Below are positions 8,047 through 15,682 of a stretch of 30,154 bases of DNA, piece after piece. Where the stretch lies: positions 1 to 30,154 of the forward strand of contig CAYMQB010000038.1 of assembly GCA_964392665.1 (NCBI GenBank), in the 5' to 3' direction. The DNA comes from CAYMQB01 sp964392665. Lineage in GTDB: Bacteria; Hydrothermota; E44-bin80. The notes below the pieces were generated by a model. The model searched no databases and was not told the DNA's origin. It saw nothing but the letters and a program-made list of their open reading frames with translations. Made by a program: the position numbers and the translations under genes. The first letter of the stretch is position 1. Every line of letters starts with the position of its first letter.

Positions 8047-8523
8047 TGGTGTCTGGGAGGAGATTTGACCATAGCAGGATTTATTTATTTTACAAGGTTT
8101 TGAACAAGTGGGGGTGGAGTGGTGCCGGGGAGGAGACTTGACCATAGCAGGATTTATTTGTTTTACAAGGCTTTGAACAAGTCTGAAGGTTGGGATGAAG
8201 GATGGTTTCGGGGAGGAGACTTGAACGTTGACAGGTTTCCTTCTCTTCAAAACAATGAACAAGTCAATGGGTAGGTTGGATGTGCCGGGGAAGAGACTCG
8301 ACCCCTTCCAGAGTTATTAACTTTTCAAGTCAGGGAACAAGTTGTTGGGATGAAAGGTGGTGCCGGGGAGGAGACTTGACCATAGCAGGATTTATTTGTT
8401 TTACAAGGCTTTGAACAAGTCTGAAGGTTGGGATGAAAGGTGGTGCCGGGGAGGAGACTTGACCATAGCAGGATTTATTTGTTTTACAAGGCTTTGAACA
8501 AGTCTGAAGGTTGGGATGAAAGG
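8047..8523 (-). repeat. six tandem units carrying tRNA-Leu 3'-end copies
   Basis: Six units with spacings 73, 83, 77, 78, 83 and 83 bases lie directly 3' of the tRNA-Leu gene on its strand. Each has a copy of the last ~22 bases of the tRNA (T-arm 3' strand, acceptor, usually CCA) followed by ~60 bases of filler. Copies starting near 8120, 8358 and 8441 are almost identical. Those near 8203 and 8281 have different middles but keep the tRNA end and a conserved GAACAAGT. The copy near 8203 keeps similarity further in, to the variable-arm AACCTGT. On the RNA strand ACTTG can pair with CAAGT (CGAGT by wobble in one copy). The layout recalls the repeats downstream of E. coli tyrT. It has no coding support. 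Confidence 0.85.
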
Positions 8524-8608
8524 TGGTGCCGGGGAGGAGACTTGAACTCCTACAGGTTGCCCCACATGGCCCTCAACCATGCGCGTCTACCAGTTCCGCC
8601 ACCCCGGC
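8524..8608 (-). tRNA. tRNA-Leu(GAG), CCA encoded
   Basis: On the minus strand: acceptor GCCGGGG/CCCCGGC, D-arm GCG...CGC with TGGTAGA, anticodon stem CATGG/CCATG with loop TTGAGGG (anticodon GAG, decoding CUC/CUU), a long variable arm, T-arm AGGAG-TTCAAGT-CTCCT, discriminator A and an encoded CCA. The other three tRNAs in the window lack an encoded CCA. A promoter lies just upstream, and a tandem array of its own 3' end lies downstream. Confidence 0.95.
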
Positions 8609-8624
8609 ATTACTTACGTGAAAA

Positions 8625-8653
8625 CTTATAGATTAAGAATGGTAGATTGTCAA
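8625..8653 (-). promoter_or_regulatory. tRNA-Leu promoter
   Basis: On the minus strand TTGACA (8648-8653), a 17-base spacer, then TATAAG (8625-8630), about 16 bases before the mature tRNA 5' end. Confidence 0.8.
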
Positions 8654-8725
8654 CAATTTTTTTTTGAGAGTTTCCGATATTTTTCACTAAAAGTTTATGG
8701 ATAAAACACAAAAAGCCTCATTGGG

Positions 8726-8761
8726 AACGCTCACAAAATATAGTGAGAATGTTATTTTTTT
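8726..8761 (+). terminator. terminator-like hairpin with T-run (weak)
   Basis: CTCAC (8730-8734) pairs with GTGAG (8743-8747), with an outer AAC/GTT, followed by about seven T. No plus-strand gene ends upstream, so its purpose is unclear; it may insulate the promoter at 8763 from the region to the left. Confidence 0.3.
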
Positions 8762-8762
8762 C

Positions 8763-8791
8763 TTGAAAATCCTTTCAGATTTTGTTATAAT
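8763..8791 (+). promoter_or_regulatory. promoter for the FAD oxidoreductase gene
   Basis: TTGAAA (8763-8768), a 17-base spacer, then a perfect TATAAT (8786-8791). The likely transcript has an unusually long 5' leader of ~185 bases before the ATG at 8984. Confidence 0.75.
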
Positions 8792-8815
8792 TATTGCGTT
8801 GAAGGAGTAGCGAAC

Positions 8816-8942
8816 CTCGTTTAACTCAATTAGATAGTTTCTTATCTAACAGGGTAGAAGGGGAGGAAGTTGTGGTATTGCAACGGATTGTCTTGTAGAA
8901 AGTTCAAGGGAGAACAGTTAGAGCATCGTGCCATAAAACGAG
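8816..8942 (+). other. candidate structured 5' leader
   Basis: Between the promoter and the oxidoreductase gene, CTCGTTT (8816-8822) can pair with AAACGAG (8936-8942). It would enclose smaller hairpins: TTAGATA/TATCTAA (8830-8836/8843-8849), GTTG/CAAC, CTTG/CAAG and GCA/TGC. This would be a multibranch leader or small RNA. It matches no riboswitch, RNase P, tmRNA or 6S motif I know. Short AT-rich stems can arise by chance, so confidence is low. Confidence 0.3.
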
Positions 8943-8983
8943 TATTGGAGAGTTGTCTGTTTCTTAATTGATTGGAGTTTTGA

Positions 8984-10213
8984 ATGCGAAAAGAGAACGA
9001 TATTATTATCATTGGTGGAGGAATTATCGGAGGAAGCATACTTTTTAACCTTCTGAACGATGGTTTCAAAGGCAAAATTGCTGTTTTCGAAAAAAAGGAT
9101 GCACTTGCAGATGAGTCAACGGCACTTTCGGCAGGTGCGTTCAGGAACATCTGGTCAACGGTTGTTAATATGAAATTAACTTCGTACAGTATTGAAAAAT
9201 TTAAGAGTTTCAAGCAGGATACCGGTGTTTCAATCGGATTCGAACAAAGAGGTTATTTGTTCACCTATTACGAGAAAGAATGGAAAACAATTGTAGATTT
9301 CAGAAAATTTTGGGTGGACAGCGATGTCAATACGGAACTCCTTAATCCAGAGGGAATTGTAAAAAAGGTTCCTGGATACAAGCCGGGTATTGACCATCTT
9401 GATAAGGAGATAGTCGAAATGCTTGAGATTAAGGAAATAGCAGGAGGATTGTTTGGACCGGATTGCGGAACATTCAATCCCACATCTTGTGCAATTGCAT
9501 ATTTTGAAAAATCACTGGAAAGATTTCCAGAAGTCGTTGAGATAAATAAATGTAAAGAAGTGAAGAAAATATCTATAAAGAACAATAGAGTAGAGGGTGT
9601 TGTTCTCGACAATGATGATTTGATCGCTTCAGAAAAGGTGATTCTTGCTGCAGGCGCATTCTCACATGACCTTCTTGAAAGGTCTGACATTACTGGAGAG
9701 CAAAATATACCCGTAATACCGGTAAAGAGAATGCTTTTTCTCGTCAACAATCCCCCAATTGAAGGATTCAAGAATATCCCAATGGTTATTATTGATAATG
9801 GAGTTTATTTTCATCCTGAAGCAGAGGATTTGCTTGTAGGAAGAGCAAAGAAAGAGCAGAAACCAGGTTATGATTACAAAATGGAGAAGGATTATTATGT
9901 AGATATAATGAATACATATATGCAAGCAAGAATACCGGGAATGGAGTATTGTAGAATAAAAAATGGATGGGGTGGATTGTATGCCATAAATACCGAAGAT
10001 GAAAATGCTATTATCGGTGAACATCCCACAATAGAGAATCTAATAATGGCGGCTGGATTCAGTGGACACGGCGTAATGGAATCGCCTGCAATAGGGAAAA
10101 GCATTTCAGAAAAAATACTAAAGGGGGCATATGTATCAATCCCAGAGGTCGAATCACTGGAGTTTACGCGATTTAAGCAAAGAAAACTATTAAAAGAAAC
10201 AATCGTCATATAG
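8984..10213 (+). CDS. FAD-dependent oxidoreductase, DAO family (amine/amino-acid dehydrogenase type)
   Basis: A 409-residue flavoprotein of the D-amino-acid/sarcosine oxidase-like superfamily, which oxidises secondary or primary amines such as sarcosine, proline or D-amino acids. The N-terminal FAD-binding motif is IIIIGGGIIGGSILFNLL, with an acidic residue closing strand beta-2 (VFEKKD). The C-terminal segment NGWGGLYAINTEDENAIIGE then AAGFSGHGVMESPAIGK is the typical FAD-contact region. Length is normal for single-domain members. The start ATG follows TTGGAG. No signal peptide is seen, so it is probably cytoplasmic. Substrate cannot be read from the sequence. It is followed after eight bases by a ComFB-like gene, so the two are probably cotranscribed from the promoter at 8763. 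Confidence 0.82.
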   Translation: MRKENDIIIIGGGIIGGSILFNLLNDGFKGKIAVFEKKDALADESTALSAGAFRNIWSTVVNMKLTSYSIEKFKSFKQDTGVSIGFEQRGYLFTYYEKEWKTIVDFRKFWVDSDVNTELLNPEGIVKKVPGYKPGIDHLDKEIVEMLEIKEIAGGLFGPDCGTFNPTSCAIAYFEKSLERFPEVVEINKCKEVKKISIKNNRVEGVVLDNDDLIASEKVILAAGAFSHDLLERSDITGEQNIPVIPVKRMLFLVNNPPIEGFKNIPMVIIDNGVYFHPEAEDLLVGRAKKEQKPGYDYKMEKDYYVDIMNTYMQARIPGMEYCRIKNGWGGLYAINTEDENAIIGEHPTIENLIMAAGFSGHGVMESPAIGKSISEKILKGAYVSIPEVESLEFTRFKQRKLLKETIVI

Positions 10214-10221
10214 GGGAAATT

Positions 10222-10485
10222 ATGGAAATAAAGAATTATATTGAGGAAATAGTAACAAGGATTGCCGATGAACTGATTTCAAAAGAAAGAGGTTTCTGTA
10301 AATGTGAGCAATGCAGGATGGATGTGATAACCTTTGCCTTAAATCACGTGAAGCCAAAATATGCAACAAACGTAAAGGGACATGCACTCACCGAAGTAGA
10401 TATTGCAAGCGAACAAATCCAGGCAGAGATTACGGTACATGTTCTTGACGCAATCGAGCAAGTCAAAAGGCATCCTAATCATTAG
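10222..10485 (+). CDS. ComFB-like (late competence development) small protein
   Basis: An 87-residue protein. The core EEIVTRIADELI...CKCEQCRMDVITFALNHV...KPKYAT matches the ComFB family, which I recall as small helical proteins, some zinc-binding and some reported to bind cyclic dinucleotides. The two closely spaced Cys pairs with the following helix fit. The ATG follows AGGGGAAATT. It lies eight bases after the FAD oxidoreductase, and a new promoter starts immediately after it. Competence itself is not implied. Confidence 0.75.
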   Translation: MEIKNYIEEIVTRIADELISKERGFCKCEQCRMDVITFALNHVKPKYATNVKGHALTEVDIASEQIQAEITVHVLDAIEQVKRHPNH

Positions 10486-10492
10486 ATTTCCC

Positions 10493-10520
10493 TTGACTTT
10501 TTCCAGGATTTATGTATAGT
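10493..10520 (+). promoter_or_regulatory. promoter for the pseudopilin-like gene
   Basis: TTGACT (10493-10498), a 16-base spacer, TATAGT (10515-10520), some 40 bases before the GTG start. Confidence 0.65.
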
Positions 10521-10561
10521 GTGTCTGGTTTTTACATTTAACTGAGAACGAAGGAGGGACA

Positions 10562-11074
10562 GTGTATAAGAAAGGATTAGTTCGACTTCTAAATGTCATA
10601 ATTATACTTGCAATGATTCTCTTGGTCTACATGATAGTTTATCCAAACTACAAAAGTATTGCGAAGGGTAACAAAATCGAAGATGTAAAAACAAATATGT
10701 ACAGGCTTCAGGTTGCAATAGAGAATTATGCTGCATTTAACAACGGAAGATATCCGATACTATTGAAGGATTTCAGAGAATTTATCGATAAGGGCAGTTT
10801 GCCTGAGAACCCTTACACTCAGGTGTCAATGACTGACGATGAAGTAATAAAGCACATCTATGACGACCCAGTTGCATATGAGAATAAAGACATCGATGGT
10901 CCAAATGCAGAATTAAAGGGAGAACCGGGTTCGATTTTTTATGCAATATATCGCTCTCCCGGAGATTCCACTTTCGTTGTTCACTATTCGATTATAGGAA
11001 TTGCATATGATGGAAAACCAATAATCTATGTCGACCCAGGGCAAAAAAAGCACATCTTCCTACTATATGAATAG
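10562..11074 (+). CDS. membrane-anchored, type II secretion pseudopilin-like protein
   Basis: A 170-residue protein with a GTG start and a strong AAGGAGGG ribosome site at 10551-10558. Residues ~9-28 form one hydrophobic helix. It is followed by IEDVKTNMYRLQVAIENYAAFNNGRYP, which is like the N-terminal stalk of GspG-type pseudopilins ('...L..A...Y...NGRYP'). The prepilin peptidase motif (G/A-F-T-L-x-E) is missing: the N-terminus is MYKKGLVRLLNVI. It is therefore probably not processed as a normal pilin but anchored by its helix, with the globular part outside. The rest is unrecognised. It stands alone, with no secretion or pilus genes nearby. Confidence 0.5.
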   Translation: MYKKGLVRLLNVIIILAMILLVYMIVYPNYKSIAKGNKIEDVKTNMYRLQVAIENYAAFNNGRYPILLKDFREFIDKGSLPENPYTQVSMTDDEVIKHIYDDPVAYENKDIDGPNAELKGEPGSIFYAIYRSPGDSTFVVHYSIIGIAYDGKPIIYVDPGQKKHIFLLYE

Positions 11075-11140
11075 ACAACAGTTATTGCGGTAAACCTCTC
11101 CATACAACCTGAAAAGGGCCGTTTACTTATCGATTAAAGT

Positions 11141-12463
11141 ATGAAAAAAAGCACCTCTTATTCTGACAATTTACTCAGCAAAATCAATAAAAAAAGTGCA
11201 AGAATTGGCATCGTAGGCATGGGATATGTTGGGCTACCCCTTGCTGTGGAATTTGCAGAAGCTGGATTTTTGATACTTGGTGTTGATTTTTCCAAGCAGA
11301 AAATTGAAAATTTAAAAAAGGGCAAAAGTTATATAACCGATGTTAAAGATGATCAAGTTCATAAATATGTTGTGTTGAATAAACGAATAAAGGTTTCAAC
11401 TTCATATGAAATTCTCAAAAAAGCAGACGCAGTATGTATCACTGTTCCCACACCTTTAAAAAAAACCAAGGACCCTGATATATCATTTATAGCATCAGCT
11501 ATGACAGAGCTCAAGAAGGTTTTTCATCCTGGAGTTCTGGTAGTTCTTGAAAGCACAACATATCCCGGGACAACAAGAGAACTCATTGTTGCCGAGATTG
11601 AAAAATTGGGATATGTTTGTGGCAAGGATTTTTTTGCAGCTTATTCTCCCGAAAGAGTGGATCCTGGTAATCCACTTTTTGTTACCAGGAATATTCCAAA
11701 AGTGTTGGGTGGGGTAACAAAAACCTGTGGTAAAATTGCACTCGCGTTATACTCTTCGTTTCTTGAGCACATTCATTTGGTTAATACTGTTGAAGAAGCA
11801 GAAATGTCGAAACTCTTAGAAAACACTTTCAGGTCTGTGAACATTGGTCTTGTGAACGAGATGACAATTATGTGCGACAGAATGGGAATCGATATCTGGA
11901 ATGTTATTAGTGCGGCTTCGACAAAACCTTTTGGCTTCATGCCTTTCTACCCCGGTCCTGGTATTGGTGGTCACTGCATCCCTCTGGATCCTTTATATTT
12001 GTCTTACAGAGCAAAGATGTACAACTTCTATAACAGGTTCATTGAACTTGCTACAGACATCAACGGCAATATGCCGAGATTCGTCCTTAATAAAGTTTGC
12101 GAACTTCTGAACAAGGCAAAAAAACCGATAAATGGCTCAAAAATACTTCTTTTGGGTATTGCCTACAAAGCTGATGTAAATGACTTGAGAGAATCACCCA
12201 GTCTCGAGGTATACAAACTCTTGCGAACAGAGAACGCTAAAGTAGACTATTATGATCCGTTAATCCGGGAATTCTCAGAAGGAGGAAGAAAAATTAGATC
12301 AATCTCCCTAAAGCCAGAGATTGTAAGAAAATATGACTGTGTTGTCGTAATCACAGCTCATAAAGATATAGATTATGATCTTGTACTTAAAAATGCGAAG
12401 TTGATCTTCGATACAAGAAATGTATACAAAGACGTTGATTCCCGAAAAGTAACGAAACTATAA
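11141..12463 (+). CDS. wbpA: nucleotide-sugar dehydrogenase, UDP-N-acetylglucosamine 6-dehydrogenase type
   Basis: Makes UDP-HexNAc-uronic acid by two-step NAD-dependent oxidation, for surface polysaccharide. It has 440 residues, normal for the UDP-glucose/GDP-mannose dehydrogenase family. Visible features: the Rossmann motif GIVGMGYVGLPLAVEFAEAG, ESTTYPGTT, YSPERVDPGNP, the central helix EEAEMSKLLENTFRSVNIGL, the catalytic loop GPGIGGHCIPLDP with Cys279, and the C-terminal domain LLLGIAYKADVNDLRESPS. The string KPFGFMPFYPGPGIGGHC resembles WbpA more than WecC or Ugd, but substrate assignment is tentative. The ribosome site is weak (GATTAAAGT). No other polysaccharide genes flank it. Confidence 0.88.
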   Translation: MKKSTSYSDNLLSKINKKSARIGIVGMGYVGLPLAVEFAEAGFLILGVDFSKQKIENLKKGKSYITDVKDDQVHKYVVLNKRIKVSTSYEILKKADAVCITVPTPLKKTKDPDISFIASAMTELKKVFHPGVLVVLESTTYPGTTRELIVAEIEKLGYVCGKDFFAAYSPERVDPGNPLFVTRNIPKVLGGVTKTCGKIALALYSSFLEHIHLVNTVEEAEMSKLLENTFRSVNIGLVNEMTIMCDRMGIDIWNVISAASTKPFGFMPFYPGPGIGGHCIPLDPLYLSYRAKMYNFYNRFIELATDINGNMPRFVLNKVCELLNKAKKPINGSKILLLGIAYKADVNDLRESPSLEVYKLLRTENAKVDYYDPLIREFSEGGRKIRSISLKPEIVRKYDCVVVITAHKDIDYDLVLKNAKLIFDTRNVYKDVDSRKVTKL

Positions 12464-12508
12464 TATTATTCTCCCTTAACTTTCCCTATAAATTATCTTG
12501 AAGAATAG

Positions 12509-12537
12509 TTGACAAGTCAAAAATTTTGTGATATATA
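12509..12537 (+). promoter_or_regulatory. promoter of the tRNA-Thr (tRNA cluster)
   Basis: A perfect TTGACA (12509-12514), a 17-base spacer, TATATA (12532-12537). Expected transcription start is near 12544, exactly where the leader hairpin begins. Confidence 0.75.
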
Positions 12538-12544
12538 TAAGTCT

Positions 12545-12581
12545 ATTATTGAGATGCAAGGATGCAGCGCATTTCAATAAT
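12545..12581 (+). other. 13-bp hairpin forming the 5' leader of the tRNA-Thr transcript
   Basis: The left arm 12545-12557 (ATTATTGAGATGC) and right arm 12569-12581 (GCATTTCAATAAT) pair over 13 bp with one G-U, around an 11-base loop. The right arm ends at the base before the mature tRNA 5' end. Confidence 0.65.
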
Positions 12582-12653
12582 GCCACCGTAGCTCAGAGGC
12601 AGAGCAGGGGTTTTGTAAACCTCTGGTCGGGGGTTCGATTCCCTCCGGTGGCT
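12582..12653 (+). tRNA. tRNA-Thr(UGU)
   Basis: Acceptor GCCACCG/CGGTGGC, D-arm GCTC...GAGC, anticodon loop TTTGTAA (anticodon TGT), T-arm with GTTCGATTC, discriminator T, no encoded CCA. Confidence 0.94.
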
Positions 12654-12685
12654 TTAGGCTCTTTGATTTAAGCAAGAAAATAGAT

Positions 12686-12783
12686 GCGAAATTGAGAAAT
12701 TAGAACTTGGGGAATTTACATACCTTATGGACTCTTTAATATAGATTTTGCTATTTCCGTAATTCCCATTTTCAAATTTCGTA
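12686..12783. repeat. imperfect inverted repeat between tRNA genes
   Basis: The left arm 12686-12719 (GCGAAATT...GGGGAATTTAC) and right arm 12759-12783 (GTAATTCCC...AATTTCGTA) are inverted copies with gaps, separated by ~40 bases. The region looks like a decayed mobile palindrome. No gene lies in it. Confidence 0.45.
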
Positions 12784-12797
12784 TTCATTTGCACTTT

Positions 12798-12879
12798 GGA
12801 GAGGTACCCGAGTGGTCAAAGGGGGCAGACTGTAAATCTGTTGGCGCAGCCTTCGGAGGTTCAAATCCTCCCCTCTCCA
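12798..12879 (+). tRNA. tRNA-Tyr(GUA)
   Basis: Acceptor GGAGAGG/CCTCTCC, anticodon stem GCAGA/TCTGT with loop CTGTAAA (anticodon GTA), a long class-II variable arm (TGGCGCAGCCTTC), T-arm GGAGGTTCAAATCCTCC, discriminator A, no encoded CCA. Confidence 0.94.
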
Positions 12880-12884
12880 CTTTT

Positions 12885-12957
12885 GCGGGAGTAGCTCAGC
12901 TGGTAGAGCATTGGCCTTCCAAGCCGAGTGTCGCGGGTCCGAGTCCCGTCTCCCGCT
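12885..12957 (+). tRNA. tRNA-Gly(UCC)
   Basis: Acceptor GCGGGAG/CTCCCGC, D-arm GCTC...GAGC, anticodon stem TTGGC/GCCGA with loop CTTCCAA (anticodon TCC), T-arm CGGGTCCGAGTCCCG, discriminator T, followed by a T-run. It lies five bases after tRNA-Tyr, so the two are cotranscribed. Confidence 0.94.
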
Positions 12958-12969
12958 TTTTTGTTTCAC

Positions 12970-12993
12970 CGCAGAGCCACGGAGTACATAGAG
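12970..12993. repeat. degenerate 8-base simple repeat
   Basis: Three units CGCAGAGC, CACGGAGT and ACATAGAG share an NNNNGAGN core. It lies in the non-coding stretch 12958-13172 between tRNA-Gly and the gyrA promoter, where I see nothing else I can support. Confidence 0.35.
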
Positions 12994-13172
12994 GACAATA
13001 CCGTGATCTCCAGCAAGACAATTCAAACAGTGAGCCAAAGAGGATTTTCGGGATCAGGAAGTCCTTCATACATAAACAAAGTGGATGCGCAAATGAGTGA
13101 TTGAAAACATGTGCGGACCTGAACATATATTTATAATTGGAGAATTAACGGAAAAATTGTGAACTTTTATAC

Positions 13173-13201
13173 TTGATTTTCTGATTTATTTAGTGTAGAA
13201 T
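13173..13201 (+). promoter_or_regulatory. gyrA promoter
   Basis: TTGATT (13173-13178), a 17-base spacer, TAGAAT (13196-13201), about 60 bases before the gyrA start. Confidence 0.6.
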
Positions 13202-13261
13202 GAGAAGATAAATGATGAATATAAGCAAAACAAAAGTGCTTTGGTTTGCTATGAGGGAAAA

Positions 13262-15682
13262 ATGAAAAGAGATAGAGTTCTGTCAGTAAATATTGAAGAT
13301 GAAGTGAAAAGTTCATATATAGATTATGCTATGAGTGTTATTGTGAGCAGGGCACTTCCCGATATCAGAGATGGCTTAAAACCTGTACACAGGAGAATAC
13401 TTTTCGCTATGAAAGAACTTGGTCTGGTGCATTCAAAACCATTCAAGAAATGTGCAACGGTTGTTGGTGATGTTCTTGGGAAATACCATCCCCACGGTGA
13501 TGCAGCAGTTTATGATTCATTAGTTAGAATGGTTCAGGATTTTTCCTTAAGATATCCTCTGATCCAAGGTCAAGGAAATTTTGGTTCGATTGATGGAGAT
13601 GAAGCAGCTGCATACAGATACACGGAAGCCCGGTTATCACAAATTGCAGAAGAAATGCTTTCCGATATTGACAAAGATACCGTTGATTTTGTTGCAAACT
13701 TTGATGAGAGATTAAAAGAACCGCTGGTTTTACCCTCAAAATTTCCTAATCTCCTGGTAAACGGATCTTCGGGTATTGCGGTTGGTATGGCTACGAATAT
13801 TCCACCACATAATCTTGGCGAAATTGTAGATGCGCTGAAAGCTTTGATTGATAATCCTTCTCTGAGTTCCAGGGACATAATGAAATATGTGAAGGGTCCG
13901 GATTTCCCAACGGGAGGAATGATTTTAGGACGAGGGGGCATATTTGATGCATATACCACAGGTACAGGCAAGATAACAGTTCAGGGTAGAACGCATTTCG
14001 AAACACTTAAAAATGGCAAGGAACAAATAATCATTACCGAAATTCCTTACCAGGTGAATAAAGTGACGCTAATTCAAAACATCATTGATCATGCAAAATC
14101 AAAGAAGATAACGGGTATACAGGACTTAAGGGATGAATCGGACAGAAGCGGTATGAGAATCGTAATCGAACTAAAAAGGGATGCTCAAAAAGAAATTACT
14201 ATAAATCAGCTTGTTAAACACACGAAATTGAGACAGACCTACGGTGCTATTCTTTTGTCCCTACGTAATAATGTCCCCAAAGTACTCCCACTGAAGGATT
14301 TTTTGCAGGAGTACATCAACCATAGAAAGATCGTTATCGAGCGTAAAACAAAATATGAACTTGAGAAATCGGAAGCAAGAGCTCATATTCTTGAAGGATT
14401 TAAGAAAGCGCTGGAGCATATTGATGAAATAATAGAAATTATTAAGAAATCGAAAGATACGCAGGAAGCGAAATCAAGACTTATCGATAAGTTCGAATTT
14501 ACGGAAATACAAGCGCAGGCGATACTGGATATGAAGCTTGGACGTTTGACCGGCCTGGAGAGGAAAAAGATCGATGAAGAATACCTCGAGCTGATAAAAA
14601 AAATAACAAGGTATAAATCGATGCTTTCCTCGCCAAAGGAGATTCTGGAAATTATAAAGCAAGAACTGGATGATATGAAGAAACGCTTCAGCGACGAAAG
14701 ACGAACAGATATTATGGAAAGCGAGCAAGAGGAGATTGAGCTCGAGGACCTTATTGTGGAAGAAGATGTGGTTGTTACTGTAACACGAACAGGATATATT
14801 AAAAGGCTCTCTTTGTCAAATTACAGAAAACAGGGCAGAGGAGGTAAGGGAGTAATCGGGGTAACAACAAAAGAAACCGATATCGTCGAGCACATCTTCG
14901 TATCATCAACACATAACTATCTTCTTATTTTTACAAACAAAGGCAGAGCTTACTGGCTTAAAGTTTATGCGATTCCTGAAGGAGGGAGAACTGCTAAGGG
15001 GCGCTCTATTGCCAACCTTGTTTTAATGACAAAGGATGAAGCTATCTCAGCTATCCTTCCTGTTAGAGATTTTAACGAATCCCTGTTTATTTTTGTTGTC
15101 ACAAAGAAAGGTATTGTCAAGAGATCTAACCTGGGAGCATTCTCGAAACCTAGAAAAGGTGGAATAATTGCCTCGACTCTTATGGAAAACGATAATATTG
15201 TAGATGTCAAGCTTACAAAAGGAAACGAGGAAATTCTTATCGTGACATCCAAGGGAAGTGGAATACGTTTTGAAGAAAAGGAAATAAGGGTTATGGGAAG
15301 AAGTGCAAGAGGTGTCCGAGGGATAACTTTGGCGGATAACGACTGGGTTGTCGGTGTCGAAGTTGCCAGAAGAGAAGCAACGCTTCTCTGTGCTTCAGAA
15401 AAAGGTTTTGGGAAAAGAACGAGCATTTCGGAGTTCAGGAGTATACATAGAGGTGGAAAGGGCGTAATTGCTATGAAAGTAGCAGATAAAACAGGCAGAT
15501 TAATTGGCGCAATGGAAGTTACCACCGATGATGGAGTTTTACTTATTACGATCAGCGGACAAATTATAAGGATAGCGGCAGGTTCCATATCAAAATTCGG
15601 ACGAAATGCGATGGGAGTTAAGTTAATAAATATTGGAAAAGATGACAAACTTGTAGATATCACACTTGATAGAGGCAGTTAG
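13262..15682 (+). CDS. gyrA: DNA gyrase subunit A
   Basis: The DNA cleavage/religation subunit that introduces negative supercoils with GyrB. The protein has 806 residues, a normal length. The N-terminus DYAMSVIVSRALPDIRDGLKPVHRRIL is diagnostic; the catalytic Tyr120 lies in AYRYTEARLS; the C-terminal half is a six-bladed pinwheel with GRGGKG as the GyrA-box-like turn near residue 523, supporting GyrA over ParC. I take ATG 13262 (MKRDRVLSVN) after AGGGAAA rather than the upstream in-frame ATG at 13241. In the quinolone-resistance region (HPHGDAAVYD) the position equal to E. coli Ser83 is Ala81, while the Asp87 equivalent is kept. No gyrB is adjacent; a DnaA-box cluster follows directly. Confidence 0.96.
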   Translation: MKRDRVLSVNIEDEVKSSYIDYAMSVIVSRALPDIRDGLKPVHRRILFAMKELGLVHSKPFKKCATVVGDVLGKYHPHGDAAVYDSLVRMVQDFSLRYPLIQGQGNFGSIDGDEAAAYRYTEARLSQIAEEMLSDIDKDTVDFVANFDERLKEPLVLPSKFPNLLVNGSSGIAVGMATNIPPHNLGEIVDALKALIDNPSLSSRDIMKYVKGPDFPTGGMILGRGGIFDAYTTGTGKITVQGRTHFETLKNGKEQIIITEIPYQVNKVTLIQNIIDHAKSKKITGIQDLRDESDRSGMRIVIELKRDAQKEITINQLVKHTKLRQTYGAILLSLRNNVPKVLPLKDFLQEYINHRKIVIERKTKYELEKSEARAHILEGFKKALEHIDEIIEIIKKSKDTQEAKSRLIDKFEFTEIQAQAILDMKLGRLTGLERKKIDEEYLELIKKITRYKSMLSSPKEILEIIKQELDDMKKRFSDERRTDIMESEQEEIELEDLIVEEDVVVTVTRTGYIKRLSLSNYRKQGRGGKGVIGVTTKETDIVEHIFVSSTHNYLLIFTNKGRAYWLKVYAIPEGGRTAKGRSIANLVLMTKDEAISAILPVRDFNESLFIFVVTKKGIVKRSNLGAFSKPRKGGIIASTLMENDNIVDVKLTKGNEEILIVTSKGSGIRFEEKEIRVMGRSARGVRGITLADNDWVVGVEVARREATLLCASEKGFGKRTSISEFRSIHRGGKGVIAMKVADKTGRLIGAMEVTTDDGVLLITISGQIIRIAAGSISKFGRNAMGVKLINIGKDDKLVDITLDRGS

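Noticed and set aside
8047..8523. CRISPR array
   Set aside because: Units of 73-83 bases are repeated over nearly their full length, with no short palindromic repeat plus unique spacer pattern and no cas genes; the shared part is a tRNA 3' end.
8038..8631. Short open frames within the tRNA-Leu array
   Set aside because: They only read through the tandem repeats and the tRNA; frames shift with unit length.
8816..8942. Known riboswitch or housekeeping RNA (6S, RNase P, SRP, tmRNA)
   Set aside because: None of the conserved core motifs of these RNAs could be found; kept only as an unclassified leader.
9268..9771. 167-codon minus-strand open frame inside the FAD oxidoreductase
   Set aside because: Antisense to a clear family member; no own start signal.
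12789..13100. Open frames of ~100 codons on both strands over the tRNA-Tyr/tRNA-Gly genes
   Set aside because: They translate tRNA genes and adjacent non-coding DNA.
14965..15663. 232-codon minus-strand open frame inside gyrA
   Set aside because: It is an exact antisense shadow of a well-conserved gyrA region, with low-complexity Ser/Pro/Ile composition and no ribosome site.
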